Source: Adiantum capillus-veneris (Eukaryota; Streptophyta; Polypodiopsida; Polypodiales; Pteridaceae). Taken from it: a stretch of 64,000 bases of DNA. Each line of letters starts with the position of its first letter. Position 1 is the first letter of the stretch. Both the position numbers and the translations under genes were made by a program. The stretch spans positions 58,704,268-58,768,267 of the forward strand of contig CM043944.1 of the NCBI GenBank assembly GCA_014529385.2, written 5' to 3'. Shown one piece after another: positions 35,180 to 45,781 of this stretch. The notes beneath the pieces were generated by a model that saw only the letters and a program-made list of their open reading frames with translations, had not been told where the DNA came from and searched no databases.

Positions 35180-35827
35180 TGTAGTCCTTACATAAAAGCT
35201 TATGTAGGCACAAAACAAGTTGAAATCTATGCATTGCTTGACACTGGAGCAAAAATAAGTGTCATCAGCAAAAATAAGTGTCAACTTGGAACAATGAAGA
35301 CGATCCCAGAGACACACCGGTTGAAAGTAGCATCGCGTGATGAGGTGAACACGTTGTGGTCTATTATAATACCAATCACAGTGCAGGCACACCCGTACAC
35401 TACAAAATTCCATGTACTTCCACCAGATAGATCAGCAACGCCGTGTATCTTAGCAGTGTCATGGATGAAAGCTAACAGGATATTCATTGATTTGGATACT
35501 AATGAAGCACTGTTCATAAATAAAAACTTTTCAGAACCCTTCTTATCATATAAACAATTCATGTCAAGGAGGAAACAAAAGTCAATACAACCGCAAAGAT
35601 CTGCCCAACAACAAACAAAGTTTATAAGTCTAGCAACGTCTTATCAAAAATCAACAACCATGCAGGGAACCAGGCAAGTTTGGGTACGGCGTACAGAGAT
35701 GACCGAGGCACAATTACATCAAAAGCGGAAATACAAAGTTTGGATAAGGCACGATAGCCTAATTCCTATAAAAAAGGAGAAGAACAGACAAAACACCGAA
35801 AGCCAACAAAACTTCAAAGAAACATAG
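35180..35827 (+). pseudogene. Second retropepsin-like domain after integrase
   Basis: In frame with the integrase tail beyond TAA 35,177. YIKAYVGTKQVEIYALLDTG and AKISVISKN (catalytic Asp codon 35,240-35,242) form a clear retropepsin active-site loop. It is followed by RLKVASRDE, a strand-rich middle (SIIIPITVQAHPYTTKFHVL), ILAVSWMKANRIFIDLDTNE at the place of the usual ILG motif, then a Gln/Lys-rich tail. The tail has a counterpart in the minus-strand relative at 62,137-62,643. It could be an extra protease, a protease-like binding fold, or a remnant captured from another element. I know of no standard gypsy layout with it here. Confidence 0.7.
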
Positions 35828-36034
35828 TCAATCTGTCAAATACGAAACGGACTATATTGGTATGGCGACCAAAATTGCCAATTCAAAATGAGCCAACAAC
35901 ACAAGAAGGGCGGCCAAAGATGACAAACAAATAGTTATCTACAACTCTCAAGGTCATGCAACATCATGCAAACAGCACGAGGAAACAAACAGAATCAACA
36001 ACAAAAACTACAGATGTCTAAGACCCAAGTCATC
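35828..36034 (+). other. Spacer after the second protease, left part
   Basis: Non-coding element sequence up to the LINE insertion point. It resumes at 42,645. Confidence 0.6.
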
Positions 36035-36047
36035 AAGGCAGAAAGAA
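36035..36047. other. LINE target-site duplication, left
   Basis: AAGGCAGAAAGAA, identical to 42,632-42,644. Confidence 0.85.
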
Positions 36048-36422
36048 GGACAAAGGGCTCGTTGCTGCTGCACGTTCCCTCCCCTCTTGCGCCATCGCCT
36101 CCCCTCACCCCCCTTCCCTCTCTCGCCCTTGCACTGCCATCAGCCCCCCTCGTGTTGCCCCCACCCTCGCCCTTGTGTTGCATCCCCCACCCCCTCCCGC
36201 CTTGCGCTGTCTCCCCCTCCCATCCCTGCCCGCCACCTGCTGCCCCCTGCCCTCCCCCCCTAGCTGCCCCCTAGCCCCCTAGCCCCCCCCCTTTGTCCGC
36301 ATTATCCTCGAAGGTTTCTTTGCGCCTGGCTCTGCAACATTTGTTCTTGGGACAAGTGTTCGGTGTCCTCAGTTGCAGATTGTTCTTCTCCGTCCGCCTC
36401 TTCGACTCAGTAGTAGACACAG

Positions 36423-38226
36423 ATGGAGGCTCCAGCTCCGCCACAGAGGGACTCGCCTGAAGCCCCCTCTCCCGACCCCACTGAGCCCACCATTCGACTT
36501 GCTCTTTCGCCGACAGAGCAAGCGAGCCTTGCCGCAGAGGTAGAGCGCTTGCAGGCGACTTCTGTCATCTGCAAGGTTCTCGGCACCCGTCCTAGCAGAG
36601 GAGAGCTGCGAGACCTTCTCCAGGCCCGCCTTCTCGCAGAGGTGGGCAAGATTTTGGATGTTCAGATCCTCGGATGGGGGTACTACCAGATCGAGTTCGA
36701 GACTTCTGAGATGGCCTCCAAGGTCATAGGTATGAGTCCACTGGCTATTCGAGCATCACGCGCCCACTTTCGACAGTGGCGACATGGTTTTGACCCGACT
36801 TCGCATGTGCTAGTAGAGGAGGAAGACATCCCCATCTCAATCTTCTTTCCGGGTTTACGGAGGGAGTACCTTCCACTTCTCTCCAGGATTGGCTCCTCCA
36901 TCTGGACTATTCTGGAGACACCTCGTCGGCAGCATCAGTAGCTGCCAAGGCGGCTGGCATCCCTTCAGTTCGAGTTTTGGTCAGAGATACCCACACGCTC
37001 CTAAAGGTCATCCTCTTGCCTCGGGTGAGTGGGGGTTGGTTTCGACAGAGTGTGGAGTACTCGGGTCTCCCGAACCAGTGCTTCATTTGCAGACAGATGG
37101 GCCACCTAGCGAAGGCCTATCCACGGAGGAGGCCACGACCTGCACCTTAGCCTCAGCCCCAGCCTGCCAAGGCTGGGCCGCAGCCTCAGCCAGCGACACG
37201 GCGCACAGATTCTGAGCCACCCTCCGAGCCTGGGGCTCCAGCGGAGGAGGGGTGGCAGCAGGCCCGTGGCCGTCGACGCCAGGGGCCACAGCGACAGCCT
37301 CGCACACAGAGTGGCCCTCAAGTGCCTACTCAGCAGCAGTGGGTTCCCACGGGGAACCGCTTTGGTCCTCTTGAGCAGGAGGAGTCCCCTACGCCAGCCT
37401 CCACCTCCGCTTCACCCTCGCCAGCCTTCCCACCTCCAGATCTCCCCTCTTCCTCCTCATCCCCTCCTCCGCCCTCTGCTCCCGCCCACTCCCCACCTCT
37501 CCCCTCTGTCTCTGTCGCCCCACCCGGCTTCTCTTCTCCTCTTGGCAATGCTTTTGGCACGAGTCGCCTAGCGAGAGAGGGTCAGCCCTTCTTGCGGCCC
37601 CCTCTGCAGATTCAGACATCTTCCCTTGCAGCTATCCCTTGTGGTATGACGAGCATTGACCTCCGACGCCGCTGGGATTTCTTCGATTAGGAATTCATTC
37701 GCTTTCTCGGCGATTCCGCAGCAGACCACGAGGCAGGGTCCACGCTCTGTTTCTCGCCGCTAGGGGGACAGAGGCCTTGGACTCGGCAGTTGGTTTCTCC
37801 TTTCCCCTCTGTGGTAGGACCGAGACAGAGTGGTCCCTCGACTCAGTGGAGGGATGGTTGCATACACAGGTTCTCGAGTTCTCTCACCACATGGGAGAAC
37901 TTGGAGTTACAGATTTGTTGCAGACTTTGTGGCCACTGGCCAAGTTTGCGGTGACACCCCCAGACTCAGCAGGATGTAGGCACATTGTGGTATACTTTTT
38001 TGCTTATACGCAATTTTTGCTTTGCTATGTATACATACATGAGGACTCCTGGACAGAGGAGGTTGCTTTACGCATGGCTCGCTCTGCTTGGGCTTGGGCC
38101 AGACACTCACTACAGGCTCGCCTATCTAGAGGACGCTCGGATGCGGATTACTCCCCATCCAAGCCTGCCTCAAAGATAGCCCGTCTTGGTGCTGCGACAG
38201 CATCTGTTCTCTCTCGCTCCCCATGA
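36423..38226 (+). pseudogene. LINE ORF1: DUF4283-like RNA-binding protein with zinc knuckle
   Basis: ORF1 proteins bind the LINE RNA. ATG 36,423 begins MEAPAPPQRDSPEAPSPDP. The DUF4283-like domain follows (VICKVLGTRPSRGELRDLLQ, GWGYYQIEFETSEMASKVIG, HVLVEEEDIPISIFFPGLRR). A frame change near 36,900 continues to a zinc knuckle at about 37,080-37,125, CFICRQMGHLAKAY, in which the last Cys has become Tyr. A Pro/Gln/Ser-rich low-complexity part follows (TAG 37,143). A second frame change near 37,760 gives the C-terminal part, SVEGWLHTQVLEFSHHMGEL to VLSRSP. It ends at TGA 38,224-38,226, overlapping the ORF2 ATG. Confidence 0.8.
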
Positions 38227-41200
38227 GGATCGTCTCATGGAATGTGCAGGGATTAGGTGGGCCCCAGTTTCAGCGAGAGCGGGGCCGATTGTGTCAGGAG
38301 CTGCAGCGTTGCCTTGTGGGAGGAGAGATTGATCTCCTTATGCTTCAGCAACACCATTTGTCTGAGAGCCGCATTCGGGGATGTGGTCAGATTTTGCGTG
38401 GACGTTATGATACCTTTTGGTCAGCTGCTTTTGGACCTGGAGGCATCCAAGGTGGGGTATGTATGACTATTGCGGACTCACTACAACAGGCCATTATGGG
38501 CAGAGGGATTATTGTGCCAGGCAGGGCTCAGTGGATCACTCTACAGGTTCAGGGTGACCTTGTGGACTTCCTGAACATTTATGCGCCCAATGTGGCGAGT
38601 GCTCGTGTAGAGTTTTGGTCACAGATTGTTGAGTCTCTGCCATAGGTTGACCATTGGTGTGTAGGAGGGGACTTCAACATGTTGGAGGACCCCTCTAACA
38701 GGATAGGAGGCAGCCATGCTACTGAGCATGGAGACGAGTTAGCAGCTTGGGAGAGGTTGTGTATGACTTTGAGGGTCTCGGATACATGGCAGCATTCAGG
38801 CTTTGTGAGGCCTTCAGAGAGTCTTGCCTTCTCTAGATCGGACCGCAAAGTGGGAGGAGTGAATCTATCGTGGATAGATCGCTTCTACACTAGTGACCAC
38901 TTCAGTGACATGGCGGGATCAGTGGGCATCCTGGCAGGGACATCCTTCTCGGACCATGCACCAGTGATCCTCACAGTGGCAGACAAGTAGAGGAGTGGGA
39001 GCACGATGCTTTGCATCCCAGAGTGGTTCTTGTTGGACTCAGCACTCAGAGAGAGGGTCGAGGCTCTCTGGACAGAGGGCATGGACAGACAGGCTCTACC
39101 GGCAGACAGAGTGGCCTCAGGCCTAGCTCAGCTTAGCCACTTCTTTCTCCAGGAGTCTTTGGCTCGACGGGATGCACCGAGAGAGGAGGAGCAACGTCTC
39201 AGACGAGGCATTGCTTCACTACAGAGGATGCAGGAGCAGCATCCAAACAGTCCATGGTTGGAGGAGCAGCTACAACAGGCTCGATAGGAGCTTGCTTGCA
39301 CAGAGGAGAGGCGCCATGAGTTTGCCTTTCACCGACAGGCATCTTAGTGGACTCAGGTAGGTGATAGAGTGACAGGTGCTTTTTTTGAGACATTGGGACC
39401 TCGGCACTCGCATGCCAAGGTCAAACAGCTGAGGAGACCCGATGGGTCAGTTGTTTGTGAGCCTGAGGATATGCGTGTAGTTGCTACTGACTTTTACCGT
39501 GAGCTATTGTCGACTGAGCCTCGGTCAGAGAGACAGGATGCATGTAGGGAGCAGGTTTGGGCGCAGATGCCTTGTCTTGTGACTAAGGAGATGCGCCAGA
39601 GGCTAGAGATACCTCTTCACCTTGAGGAGCTACACACGGCTCTTAGGGCCCTTCCTCGCGGTAGCTGTCCCGGTGAGGATGGGCTGACTCCAGCTTCTTC
39701 TTGGAGTACTGGGACTTGCTTGGCCCAAATCTTTGTAGTGCCTTTCAGTACATTTTGCACACAGGAGTGATGCAGGATAGCATGAGTGAGGGCCTGATTT
39801 ACCTCATTCCAAAGGAGGGTGGCTCCTTGGATGAGATTCGACAGTGGCGCTCTATCACCATCCTCAACTCAGCCTACAAAATTCTTGCCAAGGCTCTGAG
39901 TTTGAGGATTCAGCCACTTTTGGAGAGCCTTATTCATGGGACTCAGACAGGTTTTGTCAAGGAACATAGTATCCTTGACAACATCTTCACTTTCTGGGAG
40001 GCTTCTGCCCTGGCACGTCTCCGTGGGGAGGACCTTGTGATTCTTCTTCTCAATTTTGAGAAGGCATACGACAGAGTTGACTGGGACTTTCTAGAGGGCA
40101 CGCTTCACAGGATGGGCTTTTCAGATGCTTGGATCAGAGGGGTGTCAGCTTTGTATAGACAGACTCACAGTCAGGTGCTTTTGGCACGAGGTAGAGGTGA
40201 GCGCTTCATGCTCACACAATCGGTCAGACAGGTTTGTCCTCTTGCCCCCTTTCTCTATCTGTTCTATGCGGAGGCGATGAGCAGATTTTTGGTGTCACAG
40301 CAGGTTTGTTTGAGGGGCTTAGCACTCCCTATACGGGGAGATGAGCTTCTGGATGCTGAGTTTGCCGACGATTCAGCCTTGTACTTAGAGGTCCAGGAGG
40401 CCAATCTACACAGGTGTGGGCAGGCTCTGGAGACCTTCTGCTGTGCATCGGGTGCACTGATCAACTGGAGAAAGACAGTGGCTTTCTCGATTGGCAGTGC
40501 TCCTGTGCCAGAGTGGATGCCAGGAGAGGGTTTCAGGTGAATTCCTCCAGGGACTGCAGCTCGATACTTGGGTTGTCAGGTTGGTTTGGATTTGTCCCCC
40601 GAGCAGTAGATTGCTCCGCTTCTCTTGTCCATCAGGAGAAAGCTGTTACATTGGAGCTCAACACGACTTTCGCTGGCTGGTAGAGTAGTAGTTGCCAACC
40701 AGGTGTTGTTGGCAACTATGTGGTACATCACTTCTTGCTGGATCTTCTCGAGTTCTTGTATCAGCCAGGTAGAGAGGCTGATCAGGAACTTCCTTTGGTC
40801 AGGACACGACACTCAGATTGCCCAAGCCAAGGTGGCTTGGTCAGTCATCACACTCCCTTGCTCTCAGGGAGGGCTTGGGATCATTGATCCAGCACAACAC
40901 AATAGAGCCCTTCTTGGGAAGTTCGTCATCAGAGGACTTCTTCCAGGCGAGGAGCCCTGGAAGGAGTTCTTACTGCAAAGGCTTCGTGCCAGGGTGCCTC
41001 AGTCAGGAGGACCTTGGCAACTTTCGACCAGATGGATCTTCACAGAGTTGCGCCGAGCTGGTTTGAGTAGGAGACTGGAGGACCGATTCGCTGTGAGTTT
41101 GCTTCGTTCTTGGGAGCTCTTACGGCGTGGCGTAGAGCAGAGACAGCCGACATGCACGGAGGAGTGCCTACGGAAGCCCCTCGTCTGGAACCCCATGGCT

Positions 41201-42364
41201 AGCACCCAGAGAGGCCACTTGGTTGGGAGTAGGCCTCATGTTTCTTGGGGTCCCATGGCAGCAGGTCTAGCGCGCTCTCTAGGTGACTGGCTAGAGTTCA
41301 TAGGTCTATCAGAGGAGGTACAGGCTGTCCAACTACAGGGCATGAGAGGGGTTCAGAGCATGTGTCAGGAAATCTCAGAGTCAATTCCCGCTGAGTGGCT
41401 CACACCTCTCGAGCCAGTAGCACCCCGATGGATGGGAGCCTTCACACGACTGGAGGTTCTCATCTCAGTCAGGGCCTATTCAGAGACTGTCCCAGCCCTG
41501 TTCTTCGAGCTTGAGGGTGGGGGACGATTACAGCGAGTTGCAGTAGAGGCCCTGCAGGTAGCAGAGTGCTGCTTCCAGAGGATCCGTGTTGTGGGCATCT
41601 GTGGGAGGACTTGCGTCATAGACCCTGACCCAGCAGCTCTGAGACAGGGCACTGTAGGCTATGGGCTTGGGAGTGTTGTCCATTGGGACGAGTGTAGTGG
41701 GATCCTGGTGAGTGGCTATCTAGGGACCCGCCCCGCTGCAACACGTCATTGGTAGGAGGAGGGCCTCACAGTTGAGTTCTTGGCAGCTTTTTGGCAAAGG
41801 TTGTGGGACTCCAGACAGCCGAGGCGCGTCACTTTGTTCCAGTGGTTGGTTGCACACAGAGCCACAGCAGTTGGGAGCTGGCTTGTGCATAGTGGTCTCT
41901 CGGCCACATGTACAGTGTGTGACCAGTTGGTGGAGAGTCAACGTCACTGTCTTTGGGACTGTCCCTCGGCCCAACAGGTGTGGCTACGAGTTCTTCGGCT
42001 GATGCCTGCCCTCTCCACGGCTCGACACTACACTTGGGGGGCAGCAGCTTGGTCCACCCTCACGGGCCCGACACTTAAGTTTGAGCTATCTTCCACCAGC
42101 AGTATGATAGTGATACAGGGGGGGCGACCTACACTCCAGCCTGTTACAGATCTTACTCCACAGGAGTGGAGCAGTGAGAGGGAGCAGTGTTGGGAGCTCA
42201 TCAACGGCTTAGCTCTCTAGTTCATCTGGCGGGCCCGCTGTTTCCGCATCTTTGAGGCTCGCCCTGTGCCACCAGCAGAGATTGTTCGTGACTTTTGGCT
42301 AGAGCTGATCCATACTCTCAGAGGACAGCTTGAGGGACTACAGGGCAGCTCCGACCGCATGTAG
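38223..42364 (+). pseudogene. LINE ORF2: endonuclease, reverse transcriptase, zf-RVT
   Basis: Enzyme for target-primed reverse transcription. The ATG at 38,223 overlaps the ORF1 stop (ATGA). The APE-type endonuclease has MRIVSWNVQGLGG, LLMLQQHHLS (Gln at the usual catalytic Glu), VGGDFNMLEDPSNR and SFSDHAPVIL. RT has LIPKEGGSLDEIRQWRSITI, LNSAYKILAKALSLRI, GFVKEHSILDNIFTFWEA, FEKAYDRVDWDFLEG and catalytic FADD (40,361-40,372). A C-terminal zinc motif, FQWLVAHRATAVGSW...CTVCDQLVESQRHCLWDCPS, lies at about 41,840-41,970. There is one frame change near 39,700. Stops: TAG 38,643, 38,988, 39,285, 39,345, TGA 40,538, TAG 40,607, 41,753, 42,218, 42,362. It is inactive. Confidence 0.92.
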
Positions 42365-42631
42365 GAGCGCCGAGAGGCTTTCCTTTGACTCTGGCGCCCT
42401 GGGCCTTTTTACACCATGGTCCAGAGGGTGCTCAGATGGCACTACTGTCCACCTGTGTGGCTTTTCCCTCCTCCCATCTCTTGGTTTAGCCCCATTGTAT
42501 ATATGCTGTTTTTTCATTGGGAGAGTCTCCCCATCATGCTTGTTGTAGCCCTCTCGTGCAGAGGTGGATGTAGCCCTATGGGCAGTTTTCATTAACTAAT
42601 AGAAGGATATTTTTCTCGGAAGGAAAAAAAA
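42365..42631 (+). other. LINE 3' UTR and poly(A) tail
   Basis: Non-coding, ending GGAAGG followed by ten A residues that run into the target duplication. Confidence 0.75.
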
Positions 42632-42644
42632 AAGGCAGAAAGAA
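42632..42644. other. LINE target-site duplication, right
   Basis: AAGGCAGAAAGAA, identical to 36,035-36,047. The gypsy spacer resumes after it. Confidence 0.85.
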
Positions 42645-42663
42645 AGAATGTTCCACCAGATAC

Positions 42664-42941
42664 GACAATATCGACTTCAAAGGAACCACATACGCCAATT
42701 CAAAACTAGTGGAAAACAATCAAACAAAGAGCGGTAGATCTACAACTACTCCTTGCAAAGAAAATCTGCCAGCCAACTCAAGCTACCACAGGAAGCCTCA
42801 ACGACAATATCGACTTCAAAGGAACCACATACGCCAATTCAAAACCAGTGGAAAACAATCAAACAAAGAGCGGTAGATCTACAACTACTCCTTGCAAAGA
42901 AAATCTGCCAGCCAACTCAAGCTACCACAGGAAGCCTCAAC
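42664..42941 (+). repeat. 139-bp tandem duplication in the gypsy spacer
   Basis: Copies start GACAATATCGACTTCAAAGG at 42,664 and 42,803 and differ at about one base. Confidence 0.9.
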
Positions 42942-43119
42942 AACAAATGCCAATAAGCGAATCGCTTATAACTTCCTCTTGCACTGCATCAATTCTTTCT
43001 ACATGCATTGACTGCAAAGGCATATAGGGATATATTACAAGGCGTGCATTAGCACGAGTTCACACCCATGCACAGCACATACCCTTGACGATACCCTATC
43101 GTCCAGGAGGACTCCAACT

Positions 43120-43133
43120 AGGAGGGGGGGAGG
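43120..43133 (+). other. Second (central) polypurine tract, conserved in the relative
   Basis: AGGAGGGGGGGAGG is preceded by CT and followed by CATTCC. It resembles the true 3' polypurine tract (AGGAGCGGGGGAG before TGTTGG). The minus-strand relative has CTAGGAGGGGTGGAAAGGC at the same relative place (62,101-62,119). It may act as a central plus-strand primer. Confidence 0.45.
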
Positions 43134-43164
43134 CATTCCAAATGCGGACTCATGTCATATATTA

Positions 43165-43310
43165 GAGGGCAATGTTTGTGAGCAATTTTTCAACCATTTT
43201 TGTGTTTTATTGTGTGATTTTGGGAAAAAATAATATGCCCTCGTAATTAATCTAAATTGGGGACCAAATCATCATTCATGAGCCCCTAGGGACGTGTATA
43301 GACTATAAAG
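43165..43310 (+). promoter_or_regulatory. Conserved spacer block, possible internal promoter for ORF3
   Basis: Short words are shared, in order, with the diverged minus-strand relative. GAGGGCAATGTTTG (43,165-43,178) matches 62,077-62,090. AATAAT-A-TGCCCT follows near 43,230. GTGTATAGACTAT(AAAG) (43,294-43,310) matches GTGTATATACTAT at 61,943-61,956. The last is TATA-like. Retained non-coding words between otherwise diverged copies suggest a function such as subgenomic transcription. Confidence 0.4.
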
Positions 43311-43319
43311 AGAGTCAAA

Positions 43320-45780
43320 TCTGGCCAAAAACTGTCTAAAAACAGCAAAAAATAGGCCAAGGTTGACGATAATGAGCGAGATTGTACATAGACGAGAGAA
43401 AAGTGAGCTACAAAGTGTTTTTCTTTTCATTGGTATTTTTCTAGGTTAGAATTGCTATTTTCGGGTTATTTTGGGATTTATTTGCTTTATTTTAGCCATT
43501 TTCTAGCAAAAATTATAGGAAAAAATCTGTAATCCAGATGGAAACACAAAAGAAGAGACACCTGATCAGAACAAGGTAAAGAAGACACAGAAAAAATAGG
43601 GACTGCAAAGGTGATAGGGCAAAATGACCACTGTATTGAAGGGACCTCCAACAAGAGAAATCTACAAAACTGGTAAAACTGGAGCAACCGAAGTCCAAAT
43701 CAGGAAATTTGCGAGCCTAAACCGCATCTCGCAAAAAGTTATAACCACAGGTAAAAGATTGGAAAATTTGGTGTTGGAGTCTCGATTACATATAGAGAGG
43801 CTAGGCTAGAAATCCCTCATTTGAGTCATTTTCCATAGTGAGAGAGAGAGAGCTCCCTACAGCAGTTGAGACTTCCAGGAGCTCATCCATCGCGCACGGT
43901 CACCAGATCGACATCAGATATGAGAGGTATGCTCGTCAACGCTGACTCTAAGTGTTGTTTACTTCAGTTAGTTGCAAAACCTCGCCGGCATCACAATCAC
44001 AACGTGTGCACACATACGGTACACCGGTTGTTAGGGAGACATAGAGGCCACCAAATGGAACCAAAATTGAAAGGAACAATGCCTATAGCTTAGGGATCGA
44101 GCGGATGACCTCGTAAAGTGTGAAAGAAGCCGCTCAAAAAACCCTAATTTCACAGAACCTGCAAAAGGGCAACTAAACCAAGGTGATCGGAAATGAGCCA
44201 AAATTCATAGATAGCGATCCAATAACCTCGACAAACCGAGTGAAGGGTTAGACTATGAAAAAGTTCGTCAAAACGAAGCCTAAAGTCCCTATCTGACGAA
44301 AACCGCACAAAGCGTCACGATACTCTAAAGGGCCGACCAAGTGACAAAATGACACCGAATTCAACAAGGTACATCCAAAAGAGGTCAACTACGAGATGGA
44401 ATGTGTCCACTCGGGAAAAAAGCTCTTCCACTAGGAAAAATGCCGGCAACAGACCAGAAGGATGTCCAAATGGTCGTTCTTGGTGTTGTAAACACCAAAA
44501 CAACAACTGACTGCTTGGATGGAAGGTCAAAAGGAAATAAAAGATAGCTGGAATCATCAATGAACAAAAGGAACCGCGACCATCACCTAAGTGGTCTACT
44601 TCGACTCCAGGACCAGCTAAGTGCTGCAAACAGGGAGTACACTCTGCGAAATTGATTAAAACTTGATGTGTGTGTCTAGGAGGGCCTATTAAAACCATGG
44701 TGGTCAACTAACATCAAGAAAAAATTGGTAAAAATGACCAAGTGCTAGTCTATCGCGATAGACTTGAGTTTACACTTAGACAAGTGAAACTTTGACTTTA
44801 ACTTCATGAGGGGTGCTAACTAGGATTATTAACCACCAATATCAATTCAAAGTGCAAGAAGGATCTTTTCTGGCCAAAAACTTAGTCTATCGCGATAGAC
44901 TTGCTACACCAATTATTGGGGGAAAGACTTTTCAAAAATTTTACAAGCTAGACTTGGGGAAGCACATGAAGGCAGTACACCAAATTTGGTGACAAGATGG
45001 ACTCCTATGGCAAGCTGAGAAAGACATGGTGACAACTCAGAGTCAGAACGGGACATCTCAAGGGCAGACAGGTAAAATTCTCATGTGAGGGGTCAAGAAA
45101 CCTTGCATCAACTGGGAGAAGGCAGACAGAGGGTCACAGAGCTAAAAAATGACAAATTGGCACTAAGTACCAGTCTATCGCGATACACTAAGCAGAGAGA
45201 TACTAGACCATCTTATCAAAAATTTGAATTATCAGTTGTCTTCAACATGATGCAAGAGGACCACCCAGTAAGTTTGAGCCCAAAACAATAGAAACTGAAG
45301 GAGATAGATCAACATCTCCTTGGCAGGAATCTGGAAAACTAGGAGTTGATCTAAAAAGGGGTCACTTGACATTCATTTGAGGTGAAAATGAGATCACATC
45401 ATGTGCAAGGTATGGGAAACCAATTGGTGGAGGCACAACTGCAAAATAGGACCTTGGTAAAAAAGAAAGGTTAGTCTATCGCGATAGACTGAGCAAAAGC
45501 TGCAAATGAACAGATTTTGAGCCTGGGCTTATAGAGTGACCTTACATGCCTTGTGATCATACACCACACCAAATTTCAAGGCATTTGGACTTGTTCTCCT
45601 TCACCAACAACATCAATTTGAAGCCGCCAAAGTCTCACAATGGAAGAGATTGTCTATCTGCCAACATTTTACCTTAACTAATCTTGGGACTAAGAAGTCT
45701 CATCTAGATGCATGATTAATTAATAATCAATTTAGGAGAGTAGTACTATGTTTGTGCATTAACTATTAATTGTGAATACA
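43320..45780 (+). other. Gypsy spacer before ORF3 with four palindromes
   Basis: Non-coding. AGTCTATCGCGATAGACT is perfect at 44,747-44,764, 44,884-44,901 and 45,473-45,490, with one mismatch at 45,172-45,189. Other repeated phrases such as CACCAAATTTCAAGGCATTT (~45,572) also occur in the 5' leader (~25,965). Confidence 0.75.
43920..43926 (+). other. Predicted first mini-exon of ORF3
   Basis: ATGAGAG is followed by GTATGC (donor-like) at 43,927. An acceptor-like GTGAATACAG ends at 45,781. Joining them puts this ATG in frame with ORF3 (next codons GGA TCT ATA). This is inference from splice consensus and frame only. Confidence 0.35.
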
Positions 45781-45781
45781 G

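Larger units (their letters stand above)
36048..42631 (+). mobile_element. Plant L1-like LINE nested in the gypsy element
   Basis: About 6.6 kb. It has a C-rich 5' region (36,050-36,300), ORF1, ORF2 with endonuclease, RT and zinc motif, and a short 3' UTR. It ends in an A-tail (42,624-42,633) and is flanked by a 13-base target duplication. The GC content is visibly higher than in the host element. Its position inside the gypsy spacer shows it inserted later. It looks full length, because the 5' UTR is present. Confidence 0.93.

Noticed and set aside
35966-36274. Pro/Ser-rich plus-strand frame before LINE ORF1
   Set aside because: It spans the LINE insertion junction and the C-rich LINE 5' region, so it cannot be an ancestral protein.
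37083-37619. Several long antisense and alternate frames in the GC-rich LINE ORF1 linker
   Set aside because: High GC and Pro/Gln/Ser repeats keep all frames open. The DUF4283 domain and zinc knuckle fix the true frame.
36048-42631. GC-rich block considered as bacterial or organellar insertion
   Set aside because: DUF4283, APE endonuclease, FADD-type RT, A-tail and a 13-base target duplication identify it as a plant LINE.
25571-45490. Regularly spaced palindromes read as a CRISPR-like or tRNA-derived array
   Set aside because: Spacing is about 300 bp and irregular, the sites are inside a plant retrotransposon, and no cas genes or cloverleaf folds are present.
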